Source: Isoetes taiwanensis
Taxonomy: Eukaryota; Streptophyta; Lycopodiopsida; Isoetales; Isoetaceae
Length of the DNA: 64,000 nucleotides
NCBI GenBank assembly: GCA_021234155.1
Contig: JAJEKV010000001.1
Coordinates: 26,337,189 to 26,401,188, forward strand
Reading direction: 5' to 3'
Positions 23,141 through 35,300 of the stretch are shown here, piece after piece (positions within the stretch are counted from its first letter, which is position 1; every line of letters begins with the position of its first letter). A program made the translations under genes and the position numbers. The notes under the pieces were generated by a model that worked only from the letters and a program-made list of their open reading frames with translations, did not search any database and was not told the origin of the DNA.

Positions 23141-23454
23141 GTTGACCTCCTTGCAAACTGATTGCTACCTTCAAAATGTTTAAGCACCATCATGTTAACA
23201 AGCAGTAAACACACTTCATAACTTTGATAATGCTACACTAGATATTCATAAAAGCAAAGAACTAGTATTGTGCCCCTTTCAGGACAAATGCTGCAAACAC
23301 TATCTGATGAAGTCATAAAATACTTGCAGAGTCTTATAGTAGATAAACCTAGAAACAAGAGTATCTAGCCATAATTTGAATACTGGAAACGTTTATAATG
23401 TGTAGATTACATTACTTCAGAATTCATGACCATGGAATTATAAGCAAAAACGGG

Positions 23455-23515
23455 ACTTACAGGAGATCGAAGAGAAGTCCGGGCGCACAAAATGAAGAAG
23501 CTACATATAAATAGG
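23455..23515 (-). promoter_or_regulatory. Candidate TATA box and 5' UTR donor of the RraA gene
   Basis: On the minus strand TATTTATATG (23504-23513) is followed by about 40 bases and a clean donor, CCT|GTAAGT, at 23460-23455. A short untranslated exon spliced to just upstream of the ATG at 23140 would fit, although the acceptor near 23150-23160 is weak. Confidence 0.35.
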
Positions 23516-24080
23516 TAGTCAAATGAATCATTCCAGTTTTAGAATACTCCCCTGACCACAACTGACGGCCGACTCCGCTGCCAATTATAAATTTGAATGA
23601 ATATTCAATTTTATGGTCTTCAATCGAAAAATGATGGGGAGGACCATCTAGTATTCAAAATGCACCTTAATAGAATAGAATTGAATTAAATTGAATTAAG
23701 TTGAATGATTTTTACACGGCCTAAGCGACCCAATAGAGGAGTGCATCAAACATATTACTGTCTGGATTAACGCCCCGCCCCGAAGAGTTTTCGAAGGAAA
23801 AAACCGTAGCAGTAATAAGAATGCTGACAAACTATATAAATATACATCATGAAATATGTAAATGTTAAGTGAGTATCTAAGGACATAGTTGGGTCTGCAT
23901 ATCCATGACCTCTTGAAGGTATGATCCTAGCAACCGCACTGAAGTCGTGCTCAATATCATATAAAGTGGCTGGTCGGGTCTGACCAACGTAGCGTAGTGT
24001 ATTTAGATGTGTTCATATGCTGGACAGGTCTGAAGAGTGTGACATTTATCTTCAACAGCTCCTCTTGGCAGTACTGACAA
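23516..24080. other. No gene recognised
   Basis: AT-rich spacer between the RraA promoter region and the LINE. It contains the short direct repeat GAATTGAATTAAATTGAATTAAG near 23678-23702. Nothing else stands out. Confidence 0.5.
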
Positions 24081-25960
24081 AGCTTGTCTTGACGTGGTTC
24101 CCCAATTCATCTATCTTTCGGAGATGGTGTGCCCCTGTAGGAATCGAGGCAATGAGTTTGCACTTTTTCATGGGCAAATGGGTACACAAGTAGTGTTGGG
24201 GGCTCCATTCTAGTGTGGGATTTATGTGGTGCTGGTAGGCACTGCATGTCCTCCAGAGTGTAAGCTAGGAGGTCTACATCATCAACTATATGAGCTGTCT
24301 GGTGATCTGGTGCAAGTTGAGCTGCGTCACCCCCATTGTCAATGTCAGCAAGCCAGCTTTTCAACTGATCAACGTAAAGCCCAAATAGTGTTGGGGAGAG
24401 AGGGTATTCCTGGCAGACCTCGATGCTGCTATCGAATGGTTGACCTCTCGGCTGCAACCGACCTAAGCATGTCTCATATATCCTATATACTGCATTCTGC
24501 AAATTCATACGGACCCCTCCAGTTGTCGCAATCTTACCCCTAGTTTTTCTCGAGACACATTGTCAAAAGCCTTGGCAAAGTCAACGAAGCATCAATACAT
24601 GTCTTGTCATCAGTTCCTGTTGTCTTCAACCAAAGTCCGCAATGTGAAGATATGATCAACAGTTGAGTGATGCAGCCTGAATTCTAGCTGTATGAGCACT
24701 CGTACCTCTGCTGCTTCTGCCCATCCCATCAACTGCTGCTCCAGAATGCCAACTAGTAGTTTTGCAAACATTAAACTAATTGGCTGGACAGTGCGGATCA
24801 CCTGCCTTGTAGATGGAAACAACCCTACTAGTGGTCCACTATGGGGAAGAAACCCTCTTGTAACGCACTGTTGAACAAGGCAGATAGGATTAGTACTAAG
24901 GACAACCCTGCCCATTTGAGCAACTCTGCCTGCATACCGTCCGAGTCTTCTGCTTTCCCATTGGCAAGGCATTGTAAGCCCTGGACGATATTCTTCTTTG
25001 TGATTTTTAGTATTGGGCCTTCTTGTGGGGATATTGCTGTCCTTGCACCCTGAGGATCTTAGAGATGCTGCAATTATTGCCCCCACTGCTCGAAAGTGAT
25101 GTTCCCTACAAACTGTACTGGCTTTCTGAGCACTTTTTGTTAAAAAGTCCTCGGATGATGGTCCAGGAGGTAAAACATTTTCGTTTGATGCCTCCTGATG
25201 TACCTGGCTTTCTTATCCTTGAGGAAAGTGAGGTACTGTCTGGCCATATGTGGACGTAGGAAGGAATTTGTGATTTGGTGAAGCTATCATTTGAGTTCTT
25301 TATACTCCACTGGTTACATGGGAAGGTTGTGCTCTCTGAGATCCGTCGGAAGCAGCTTCTCTCAAAGCATCTCTTTGCAACAATCCCGAGTATGTCAATT
25401 AACTTGCCCTCTGTGCTCTAGCGTAGGGAACTGTAAAATTCTTGCTAAGTCATTTGTGAGCATCACGGGTGTAAGCCTCTGCATGTTCGTAATCTAATCG
25501 CAGCTGAGGCATGCGAGGAGCTGCCACACTAGGTGTTCGAACAGCTTGCCAATCCAGTTGCAGGTAGAATGGCGGATGGCTTGAGTTGGCCTCCTCATCA
25601 CTACTGTTTGTGCCCATCCAAAAGTGATTGGCCACATGCATATCCACATGCTTAGCCACTAACACATAGTGTACCACACTAGATCCGCCCCCCCTGATTC
25701 TCCTATTTGCGATTGCACTTGCAGAAGGACAATCACTGTGCCAGCCATGGCATATCACCAAGTCAAAGATACTGGAGAGCAAAAAGCAAGTGCTTGACCT
25801 GGTTGTCATCTGATGCCCATGGCCAAGCCACTTCTATAGGGTGCAGCTGTAACACATCGTCAGGGAAGGATCCAAAATTCATGGTTTGTTCCACCCACAT
25901 GCGTGCATTGAAGTCTCCAAGGAGTATGGCAATGACCAATTACATGTGATGTTATATGTC
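24080..25960 (-). mobile_element. Decayed LINE (non-LTR retrotransposon)
   Basis: Read on the minus strand from 25960 downward, the expected order of a LINE ORF2 is visible. First comes an endonuclease motif, VIAILLGDFNARMWVEQ (about 25930-25880). Next are reverse transcriptase pieces FAKLLVGILEQQLMGW and LIQLEFRLHHSTVDHIFTL (about 24790-24620). Then comes EYPLSPTLFGLYVDQLKSWLAD (about 24415-24350), followed by the place of the YADD box, now read as HIVDDVDLL. Many stops, frameshifts and a missing middle show it is dead. The FGLYVDQL-type reverse transcriptase is typical of a LINE lineage that I associate with non-flowering land plants. No A-tail or target-site duplication was located. Confidence 0.8.
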
Positions 25961-28587
25961 ATCATATAGATCAATATAGGGGTCTAGCCTATCCACACCC
26001 GAGAGTGATCCATGTAGTTAGATCAAAAAGAAATTACACATTGCATGAAGTCAATTACATGTTCACATGCAAAGCCATAGGTGCCAACGTCCATTTTAGG
26101 GGTTGTGGGATACAATAATCACTTGAGGTTAAAATTACATTCTAATTAAATGTCAGAATATGATAGAAAATGAAAAAAGGGCTCATGAAATGCTTATAAA
26201 AGTGCCACCTGTAGAGAACATTAATGGCAACAATTAGTGCATGCCACCCCATGTGATGTCAATGCATGAGGCCGCACATTCACATGTGATGTATTATGTA
26301 GTCAATATCGACCTTTGGATAAAAGAGAGAAGGAAAATACTTAGCCCTTGAAGTTTTTGCAATTAGTGAAGGGCAACTAATGACACCATTTTTATGACAC
26401 GTGTCAAGGAAAAAAAAAGTAACACTTAAAAAAGTATCACATCTTAATCTGTGAATTATACAAACAAATGCATCATTTTACAAACTACTTCAAATGCCTG
26501 TAACTTGCATTGAATATATTAGAAACTAAACAGACTCGACTCGACTTATCAAGAGCTTTTAACAAATTCATGGTTTGGCATTACCATGTCGGAGTGGAAC
26601 ATTACGCCATCAAGTTCAAAAGAGCCTTAGAGAATCTGAAAAGAATCTAACCAGTTATGAAGGAGTCTTGGGGATTGTATTGAGGAATCTGAGAGAATAT
26701 GGAGAATCTTCAAAGATCTTGAGGAATCTTCACAAAACATAGGAAAATCTAATGGAATCTTGCAGAATCTAATTAAATTCATGGAATCTAAGAAAATGTT
26801 AAGGACTTTGAACACTGGATAGAGCCACACACTAACTCGTCGAAAGGTTTCAAAAGAGTGATCCTATTGCAAAAGGAATTCAATAAATATTGATGATGTC
26901 TAAGAGAGTTTTAGAAAATCTAAGAGAATATTGATGGGGATCTTAGAGAATAGGGAGGACCTAAAGAATCTTCAGAGAATGTAGAAAATCTTTGAGATTC
27001 TTGGAGAATTTTGGTGGAATGTTGGAGAATTAACAAGGATCTTAAAGGGATTTTTAGATAACATTGAAAGAATCTTAGGGAATCTAGAGCAATCTAAAAA
27101 ATCTTCAGTGCAACTTGTGGCCAAAAAGCCATCAACACACGATACAAATGTTTGTTGAAATCTTGTGTGTTTAAGAATGTCTTTTACACTGTTACAAACA
27201 GATAGAATTCAAACCCAAGTGACTCGATAAAGAGAATTGTTCACAGCAGCCTTGTCCGTCGCAATAAATTTCTTGTACAACATTAAGAATTAACAGTTCC
27301 AATTTGTTTAAGTGGGCCCCTAAAATTCTTTGCCCTATTCCAATCAATTTTATGTTGCTAATAGGGTCCTAGTTTGTTTGCTGAAATATTCCTTACAAAG
27401 GGCACTCAAATATGCTTATTTGTAGAGGTTGGTAAGTTCCTTATGCAAAAGGATATCCACAACATTTTGTTGGTGTAAATACATAATTTTGATGGTAAAC
27501 ACCTCCATATATACTCACAAAGTAAGGTGGCTATGCCTATTTCAACATGCTTAGAAATTTAATTGGCCAGGCTTTTCCATCATTCCTTCAAGCTAGAGTT
27601 TGTGCGAGTCATTACATCTCAAACTGAGCTATAGGAATCAACAACACATCAAGGCAAAAAATTATGACTCAACCACTCTTACACCCTATTGATACCATTC
27701 TTACACTGCAGTAATGCAACTGTAGATTGGCACTCTTGGTCTTGGCCATGCACCCGTCCAGCTTAAAACATAGGAACTGCAGTGCACCCTCTACACCAAC
27801 ACTCATATTTGGATATGACATATAGAGTTTTTTTAAATCTTGGAACTATGTCGATGCTTGAGAAGACGAACACAACAAAATAAAAATAAGGAAACACACC
27901 CTAACTATCGGAGGGCAACCCTCCATGCAGAACACCTTGTTTATCAAATCTGTTATGTTAAATTCTTAATGTAATGGTTAGCATAAACTGCAAAAAAATT
28001 AATCATATAAAGGATAAATTGTTAAAAGTTAAATTTTAACATAACGATAGGTGTGAACTTAACCTTAATATACTTACACATTATTTTAATATCATTAAAG
28101 CCACATTCGACGTACTTAACATGCAACGCCACCACAATCACATGTTTAAAGATTGCAACGATCAACCACACAAAACCTACATATGAATGTCCAAGTCAAA
28201 CTCACCGCAAACATAAAACCTCTCATCTATAATATTCTATTTCGCCCATAAAATTTAATTATACTCGACCCATTAGATACATCCAAGACAAATTCTCAAC
28301 TATATATTAATTAATTTTGGATTTAAGCCAGATGAAAAGCCCAGCAAGACCCCACTTTTCCTAGTGAAATAATAAAGACCACTCCTTTTGAATCGCCAAA
28401 AAGGCGGGTCTAATATCTGAGATGGATTGCTTCCCAAACTCATATCTGAGCATCATCCAGCATGATGGCTTCGAGTGTATTTTCGAGATTTGCAGTCCCA
28501 CAATAATTTAGGTGTCTTAAATTAATTGAAGTAAACAAAACAAAGGAACATACACTTGAGCACAACCTTGTAGAACGTAAGAACCTC
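25961..28587. other. Non-coding interval downstream of the aminotransferase gene
   Basis: No gene was recognised. It holds a GAATCT-type minisatellite (26625-27110) and a palindrome, GGAGGGCAACCCTCC, near 27912-27926, also found near 9858. The rest is AT-rich and unremarkable. Confidence 0.55.
26625..27110. repeat. Degenerate minisatellite, core AGAATCTTGGAGAATCTA
   Basis: Dozens of copies of (A/G)GAATCT and GAGAATCTT spaced 10-16 bases apart cover most of this stretch, with purines favoured on the plus strand. The minus strand reads as ILxDSxxxxKIL-type peptides only because of the repeat. Confidence 0.75.
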
Positions 28588-31256
28588 TTAGAGCTCAGTT
28601 TCAGGCATTCTATATTTGTAACGTCCACATCGATCACATGGCTCAGGAGGTGCTTTTGGAATTTGACCCTGGGTCACTGATCTTAGCTTCGGCACATCAG
28701 AGTCGAAAACATTCTTTAAGGCATCTGCTGCTTCTTGAAGATGCATTGATCTACACAAAATATATCAGCAATAAAATTATATCTCAAATGATGAATAGAA
28801 AACTAAGAAAAAAAAAACGTACTTTATTGTCAATGGAGGTGAAAATCTTATAATTGTCTCATGTGTAGGCTTAGCAAGAATTCCGCGGTCTTTCAAGAAC
28901 ATGCAAACATCATATGCTGAAACAGGACCCATGACTTCTGGACTGAGCTCAATTGCATTAAGCAAGCCCCGGCCTCTTACTTCCTTTATGAAGGACTCAC
29001 GACCAGATCTTATACCATTTAGATGCTCCCGGAACTCCTTTCCCAAGTGGGCTGCCCTGCAAGTATGTTCTTTCAGGATTAGATAAGGCTTGCCCCACAC
29101 CATGTAATCCCTGATATGAGGCAAGTTCGGATGGAGCAATAAAATGTGATTTGCAACAGATCCGAGAGTCTAATTAGTAACGAGTTGTAAAGATTTAAGT
29201 GAGCTTCACACCTATTTTTCATGAAAGAAGGCTTCTCTTAATTAATAAAAACGATCCAATATTGAAAATGCAGCAATATGAATCAGAGCAACCTGGGGAG
29301 AAAAGGCGCAGAGAAAATCGAACTCAATATTACCTCTGGGCAAGTTCCTCTTCTTTGACCACATTGAGAGCAGCAATACCTACAGCACTAGCCAAAGGGT
29401 TCCCTCCAAAAGTGCTGCAAGAGAATTTGCTCAGATAATAAGCTAAATTATTCCTATGCATTCAAAAAGACATAAACATATTCATGTTACATATTGCATT
29501 ATGTTATAAAGTGATGTATGCATAACCATGTTTCTTCGTGGGAACAGTACACTCTGTGCACCATCTTTTGCCCCCACACTCAATGAGTAGAATTGCAACA
29601 AACCTGCCATGTTCTCCAGGTCGAATACATAGCATGACATCTCTGTCAGCCAGCACTGCACTAACAGGTAACACACCTCCCCCTAGGGCTTTTCCCAATA
29701 TCTGAATGTTCCACATGAGCCAAGCATTGAGCAATAAAATTGGCAGAAAAAATGCAGAACATCAAGAATTAGTAACTTACCACAACGTCTGGCCGCACCT
29801 CCTCCCAATCACATGCCAAAAGCTTCCCAGTTCGTCCTATACCAGTTTGTATTTCATCAGCAATCATAAGGACATTATAAAGTGAACATAACCTACGAGC
29901 CTCTTTTAGATACTCCTCAGGGGGTACAATGACCTGCAAGTCAAATAATCAGCCACAGGAAGCGTGATTAACCAAAAGCTTTGTTTAATAAACCTAATCG
30001 CATGCACATACTCCAGCTTCTCCTTGAATAGGCTCAAAAAGAAAAGCAGCTATACGATCACCATGTTCTGCACAAATTCAACAAGTTAACGACAGACTAA
30101 AGAATACAGCTGCTCCAAAACCCTCAGACTAAACAGGAAAAATGCATCAAAATGCAATCACCTTTCAAGACTGATTCAAGAGCTGCAATATTTCCAAAGT
30201 CCACTTTCAGATGGCCTTGAAGCAGGGGACCAAATCCTCTAGTCGCCTCGTTGTCGCAGCTCATAGAGATAACTCCAATAGTACGTCCATGGAAACAACC
30301 ACAACAAGATACAATCACGGCCTGTTCCATTGCGATACAAAATATGTGAGAAAATAATCACCAACTATAATATCCTTATATACAATTAGCAGTACTGCAA
30401 ACCTGATCCTTTGGCACTCTCTTGTTTTCATAAGCCCATTTTCTTGCTAATTTTATTGCAGTTTCAACACCCTCAGCTCCTGTGTTCATTGGAAGTACCA
30501 TTTCATAGCCAAATGTATTTGACAGAAGTTGAGCAAAGATTGGAAATTTGTCATTGTAAAAAGCTCGTGAACTCAATGTCAAATCACGAGCCTGCTGTAT
30601 CAGTGCATTCACAATCTTCTCATGGCAATGCCCCTGCAAAAGAATGAATTATTAAAATACCTCAAATATTGAATATAACTTGCAAGGTCTGCATAAGAAT
30701 AGTCTTGCAAAATATGTGTTAAATCCAGCATAAAATGACTGATATCTTCCATCCATCATCCCATGAGAAAAAAGCTACAATCCTTTCTTTAGAAAGCCAG
30801 GTCAACTTCAATAACAAAATAAAATGAAGCATATACATCGAAGAAAAGACCTGATTGACAGCAGAATATGCTGAAAGAAAATCTAGGTACTTTCTGCCTT
30901 CTGGATCCCAGACATGGACATCCTTTGCCCGGGAAAATACAATGGGAAGAGGATGGTAACTGCAACATACGAAATCTTCATGATTGTATTTCTCGACAAA
31001 CAGGAGCAAGGAATGATGGGAAAATAAACAACAATCCAACCACCAACCAAATGCTACATTCATCTGAAAGAGCTTACATGCCGGTTGCCTCAAAACTAAT
31101 TGGGTTGGAAAGCAAAAAGAGGACATACTTGTGAGCTCCATATTTATGCTCCTGATCGATGAGAAGAGCTGATGAAGACGGCTTTGCTGATTCTTTGCCA
31201 GCAGCTACTGCAAATGTTCTTGTAGGCCAGAGGCGACGGAATAATGGGCGAGCCAT
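28588..31256 (-). CDS. OAT: Ornithine aminotransferase, mitochondrial; 10 exons, 470 aa
   Basis: It transfers the delta-amino group of ornithine to 2-oxoglutarate, giving glutamate semialdehyde (arginine/ornithine breakdown, mitochondria). I placed the exons as 31256-31129, 30959-30851, 30633-30403, 30321-30162, 30067-30012, 29933-29781, 29701-29604, 29414-29334, 29056-28823 and 28750-28588. Every junction is GT/AG and the phases sum to 1413 bases with no internal stop. Arabidopsis OAT is 475 aa. The N-terminus [15 protein letters not shown] is Arg-rich, a mitochondrial presequence type. Diagnostic segments are [53 protein letters not shown] and ILGKALGGG, where Lys283 is the pyridoxal phosphate lysine. 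[19 protein letters not shown] and [16 protein letters not shown] follow. The end, EPCDRCGRY, recalls the CDRCGRNLYA end of plant OATs. All key residues are present, so the gene looks functional. Confidence 0.95.
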
Positions 31257-32341
31257 ATAAGTGTAAGGAATTAGAAGCGCCTCATCAGTGAGGATGCATT
31301 GGGTATTCTTACAAGCAACCGGTTGTATGAGCGCATAGAAGATGGACAAGTGGAATATGCAACATTTTTGTTTATTCTTTCCGTTGTTGCATATCCTAAA
31401 TTAAATTCCAAAATAGTATGCTAACTCATCAATGGGTTGCCCTTTGGAAAACCATTGATGCGTCCACAACCACGTAAGCCATAAACTTCCCCGTTTTTTG
31501 TTTTGTATTTGGAATGCAATGGTGTGGAGTAAGATTTGGCTGGTGTAGAGTATGGGAAACCGTATATTTTAGGCGATTTGAGCAGCTTGTTGGCATTTAG
31601 ATGTCTAATTTGTAATTTCGAACTGGTTGCAAGCTTGTTGTTGCCATATGGTTGGCAAATTTTCATTGTGGCAGGTGCAGCGGAGCAGAGCGGGGGCAGC
31701 CATGGCTTCAAGGGCGCTGTTAAAGGGGGATCTCTACTGTAGGTCGTGCCTGCAGCGCCCAGCGGATCTGCCTCAGCGCCCAGCGGGGTCTGGAGCGGCA
31801 GCGTGGAGACGACTTGGGATTTGGGATTTGGAGCGGCAGCGATAGCCGGCTTTGGGGTTTCTTATCCGGATTTGGGGTTTGTTGTCAGCATGGCGGCACA
31901 GGGGAGGGGCAACCACACAGACAGAATTTGCAATCTGTTTGAGCAAGAAATCTGCTTCAAGATTCAAAGCCACAGAGGCCGGAATTGGGGTTTGAGCAAA
32001 AAATATTGGCCAAATCTTCAGATTTAAAGCCGCACAGGCCGGATTTTACAGTCCGTGGCCTTGAGCAAAAAATCTCACGAGATCTTCAGATGTCCAGGGG
32101 CCCAAGAGGGCGGATGGGTGTGCCATGGCAGGACGGCGATGCGTGTAGGATGGCAGGACAGCTTATACTATGCCGGGACATGCCATAGCTGTGGTTCCTT
32201 GAGCTATGGTTCCTTGAGCTAGGAGCTTGGTTTTTTTTTTTGTTTTGTCTGTACCATGGGTGTGGAAGTGACCTTAGAAGGTGGCGAGGAATTTTGTTGC
32301 CGAAGAGATGTTAGCCGTTGATGTAGTACGATGCTTTGGAT
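31257..32341. other. Upstream region of the aminotransferase gene plus short tandem repeats
   Basis: 31257-31450 is the likely promoter and 5' UTR of the minus-strand OAT gene, with no clear TATA box. At 31930-32095 a unit of about 60-70 bp occurs about three times with variation (TTGAGCAAAAAATCTTC, AAAGCCGCACAGGCCGG). No gene is seen on either strand. Confidence 0.5.
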
Positions 32342-35300
32342 AATCCCATCGATCCGAGCCATCGGATCGACATTCTGGGAAGGGACGAGCGCCTATATTA
32401 GGCCATTTCTGTTTTGGCTCGGTTATCGGCGTCTTCTCACAGCAGCTCTCCTTATCCTCTCGTAGCTTTTTCCTCCGTATCTTACCTATATCACAGATCC
32501 CTCACTTTCTTCTAGCCTCATCTTTGCAGATCCCTCGTTTTCCTTCTCGCCTCATATTGCAGCTCTTATCATACACCATCACCCACTTATAGCAGGATCC
32601 AATTCCTATATTACAGTTTTTTGACTCATCCGCCTCCTCGATTTGGTGGTTTGCCAGGTATAGCTTATGAGGTATGGTTCTTTTTTCTTCATTCCAGGTA
32701 TAGCTTGCCAGGTATGCATGCCAATAGTCCTATAACTTCTGGGTGAGGTATGTTTCATGCAAATAGCTATGTTGCTTAGAGGAAGATCTGGTGAAATCCT
32801 GATTGTTTTTAGTCAAGTTGCATGGTATGATATGGATTTTACTTTCAATGCTATGTTACAAAATTTCCTTTCTGCTCACTGTTTTGTGCCTTTGGAGTGG
32901 CGAATTTTTGTCACAGAATCTACAGGAGGATCGGTTTTATACAGCGGATGCATGGATTGTTGAATTCCTTACATGTGACCTCTTAGAGGAGAATCGGTTG
33001 TACACAGGGGATGCATGCATTAGTGATGTGACCTCCCTCGCTTGTTCGCGAGGCCTAGAGTCCTCATAAACAGTCATCCTTCCAAGCCACAGAGTTACTT
33101 TAGAATTGTTAATAGAATTCTGCAGGAGCAAGCTTCGCCTAGCATTGGTATCTTGGTCCAGCGCATGCACGAGCGCCCGGACCTTCCTTTTTCTCTAAAG
33201 CCTTTTAGAAACGGCCGATCTCTGGTTACTGTCGGAGTTGGTTCATTGGTTTTGGTCGATGGCGGTCTTCCCAGCAACAGCAGTATGTTTGCAAGATTCC
33301 GGTATGTTTCTCATGCCTTTAGGGCCTCCAATCAAATTTCCCATCTAGCTACAGCGGAGCGGTGTCGAACCCTTCATGACGAATTTTGGAGATTGGATTG
33401 GTTCTTCCAGTCGCTAGCAATCCACCATGGCATCCATGCTCGTTCCAACGCCATTCCAGGGCTCCAGTTCCATGTTCCAACAGCCGAATCTTCTTTCTTT
33501 TTGCAATCCGGTATGCTAAGCTTACATCCATTGATTTATTGCCTCACAGTTATCTTTCTTGATCTCATTTCAGCGCATAGATTCTCCCATTTTCCAGCTG
33601 TGCCTTCCGCCAGCTCTGCGCTTCTATCTGAGCTCTTAGCCTATCTTGAACAGCCTCAGCTTAGGATCTTGTTGCTCGTTCTCTCTGTTCTTTTCCTTGC
33701 CTGTATCTGCCCTTTTCGATTCCTTTTCTGCTATCCCAGCCTCTGCTCGCCGTTGTTCCCTGGATCTACTCCTCCTTCACCGTGATTCGTTTCCATTTGG
33801 TCGAATTGGAGTTTTTTGGCTCCTCCTTGGAGCATGGGCGCTGTCTGCGGATCATTCACCCCTTGGCTGCAGGTTTCTGGTCGGGTTTTCCTCTTTCTAG
33901 GTGCTGTGCCGACAGAATTCGACGATCCAGGCTCTCCTATGGTATGTTTCGTTCATTTCCCACCGGTCTTCTGTTGTATGCTCGGCTGCTCCCCTTTGGG
34001 CTCGCTATTTTTGCTGGATTTTGGCTGCCGTTCGTTCTTGCATGCTTTTCTCCAGTTCGCTCTTGGCCTCCATTCCATCGGCTTGCATGTTCTTGTGACT
34101 TAGCCATTCGTTTCTTCCCTCTGTGCCTTCCTACTTGCTCTTTAAGTTTCCGGCTATGGAATAAGACCATTGTTTTGCTTTTTTCATGTTTATATCTTTT
34201 TCGATGTTGGATCTTAAATGGGTTTAGGCTCCTATATGTGCTTTCTTTTATAAAGGTTCATACTTATTATTGTTGTTTACCATGTATGGCGCACCTATAG
34301 GGGCCTTATGATGGGAAGTTATGGTTCTTAACTTCGGCTTATCTCTCTTTCCTTGTGTTGCTTTTTTACGATAGGTTGTTTTTGATGTTCTTATGTTGGC
34401 CATCATTTGAATTGCACTATATCAAACTATTTTGACATTATACTTACTATGGTTTGTTTTTTCTTTTGCGTGTTGTTGCTTGTGCCTTGGTTCGAGTAGC
34501 TCTCGTTGCCTATATTGTGTTTTCCCTTTGAAAGGTTGTTTTCGCACGTTGTTTTCCTTGTTTTAGGCATACGGCACATTATGGTGGTTTCTTTTCTTTT
34601 CGCGTTCTTGCCTATGTCGTGTTTCTGATTCCTAGCTAGCTTGGTGATTTATTGTTCATCATTGGCCAGGTTGCCTTTGTCTTTTTCATGTTTATACATC
34701 TTCCACACTACCATCGGGGTTTCTCCTCTTCATCTTATTGCTTTGGTGTTGGGTTATTTATCATTATTGACGACTTGGGGTTTGCATACAAGGGCTGCAT
34801 CCTTTGCATTATCTGCATTGACGTAGTTGGGTTTCTTCTCGTGTTTATGCATTATCCGCAATTGCATAGCTTGATCTGTTCTTACTTCTCTGATATTGAC
34901 TTCTCTCGGTCGGTTCGCCTTCTTTTTATTCGGGTGGATTTCTCACACTAGATTGCTGGTTCTTTCCGTTGTTCTTGTTGTCCTCTTAGTAGGGGCATGC
35001 CGGTACGCCTGCTTGGACTCCTCATCACGAGGGCTTGCCTTGTTTTTGTCAGGGCGTCCTCTTCCCCATCTCGTGGCTGGCATACCCTTCTTACCATTGT
35101 TTTTGTTCTCTAATGTATTTCTTTTTTTCCGGTTATTGAGCTGATGCCGTCTATCGCGAACATTTCCAACTCTTCTTCTGCGGCTTCGCTTTCTTCACCA
35201 CGGTTCGCTCGTGCTGCGGGTTCTCGTCATCAACATGAAGCTTTGTTTTTTGAGCCAGACCCTTTGGACACCGGTTCTCTTCTGCCTTTGCTGCCCCTCT

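Noticed and set aside
28440..30639. Separate short plus-strand and minus-strand frames in this interval
   Set aside because: They are exons, read-through introns or shadows of the ornithine aminotransferase gene.
33042..33785. 247-codon open frame on the plus strand in the T-rich element
   Set aside because: The translation is dominated by Ser/Leu/Phe from T-rich composition, has no family motif, and similar frames appear throughout the same biased DNA.
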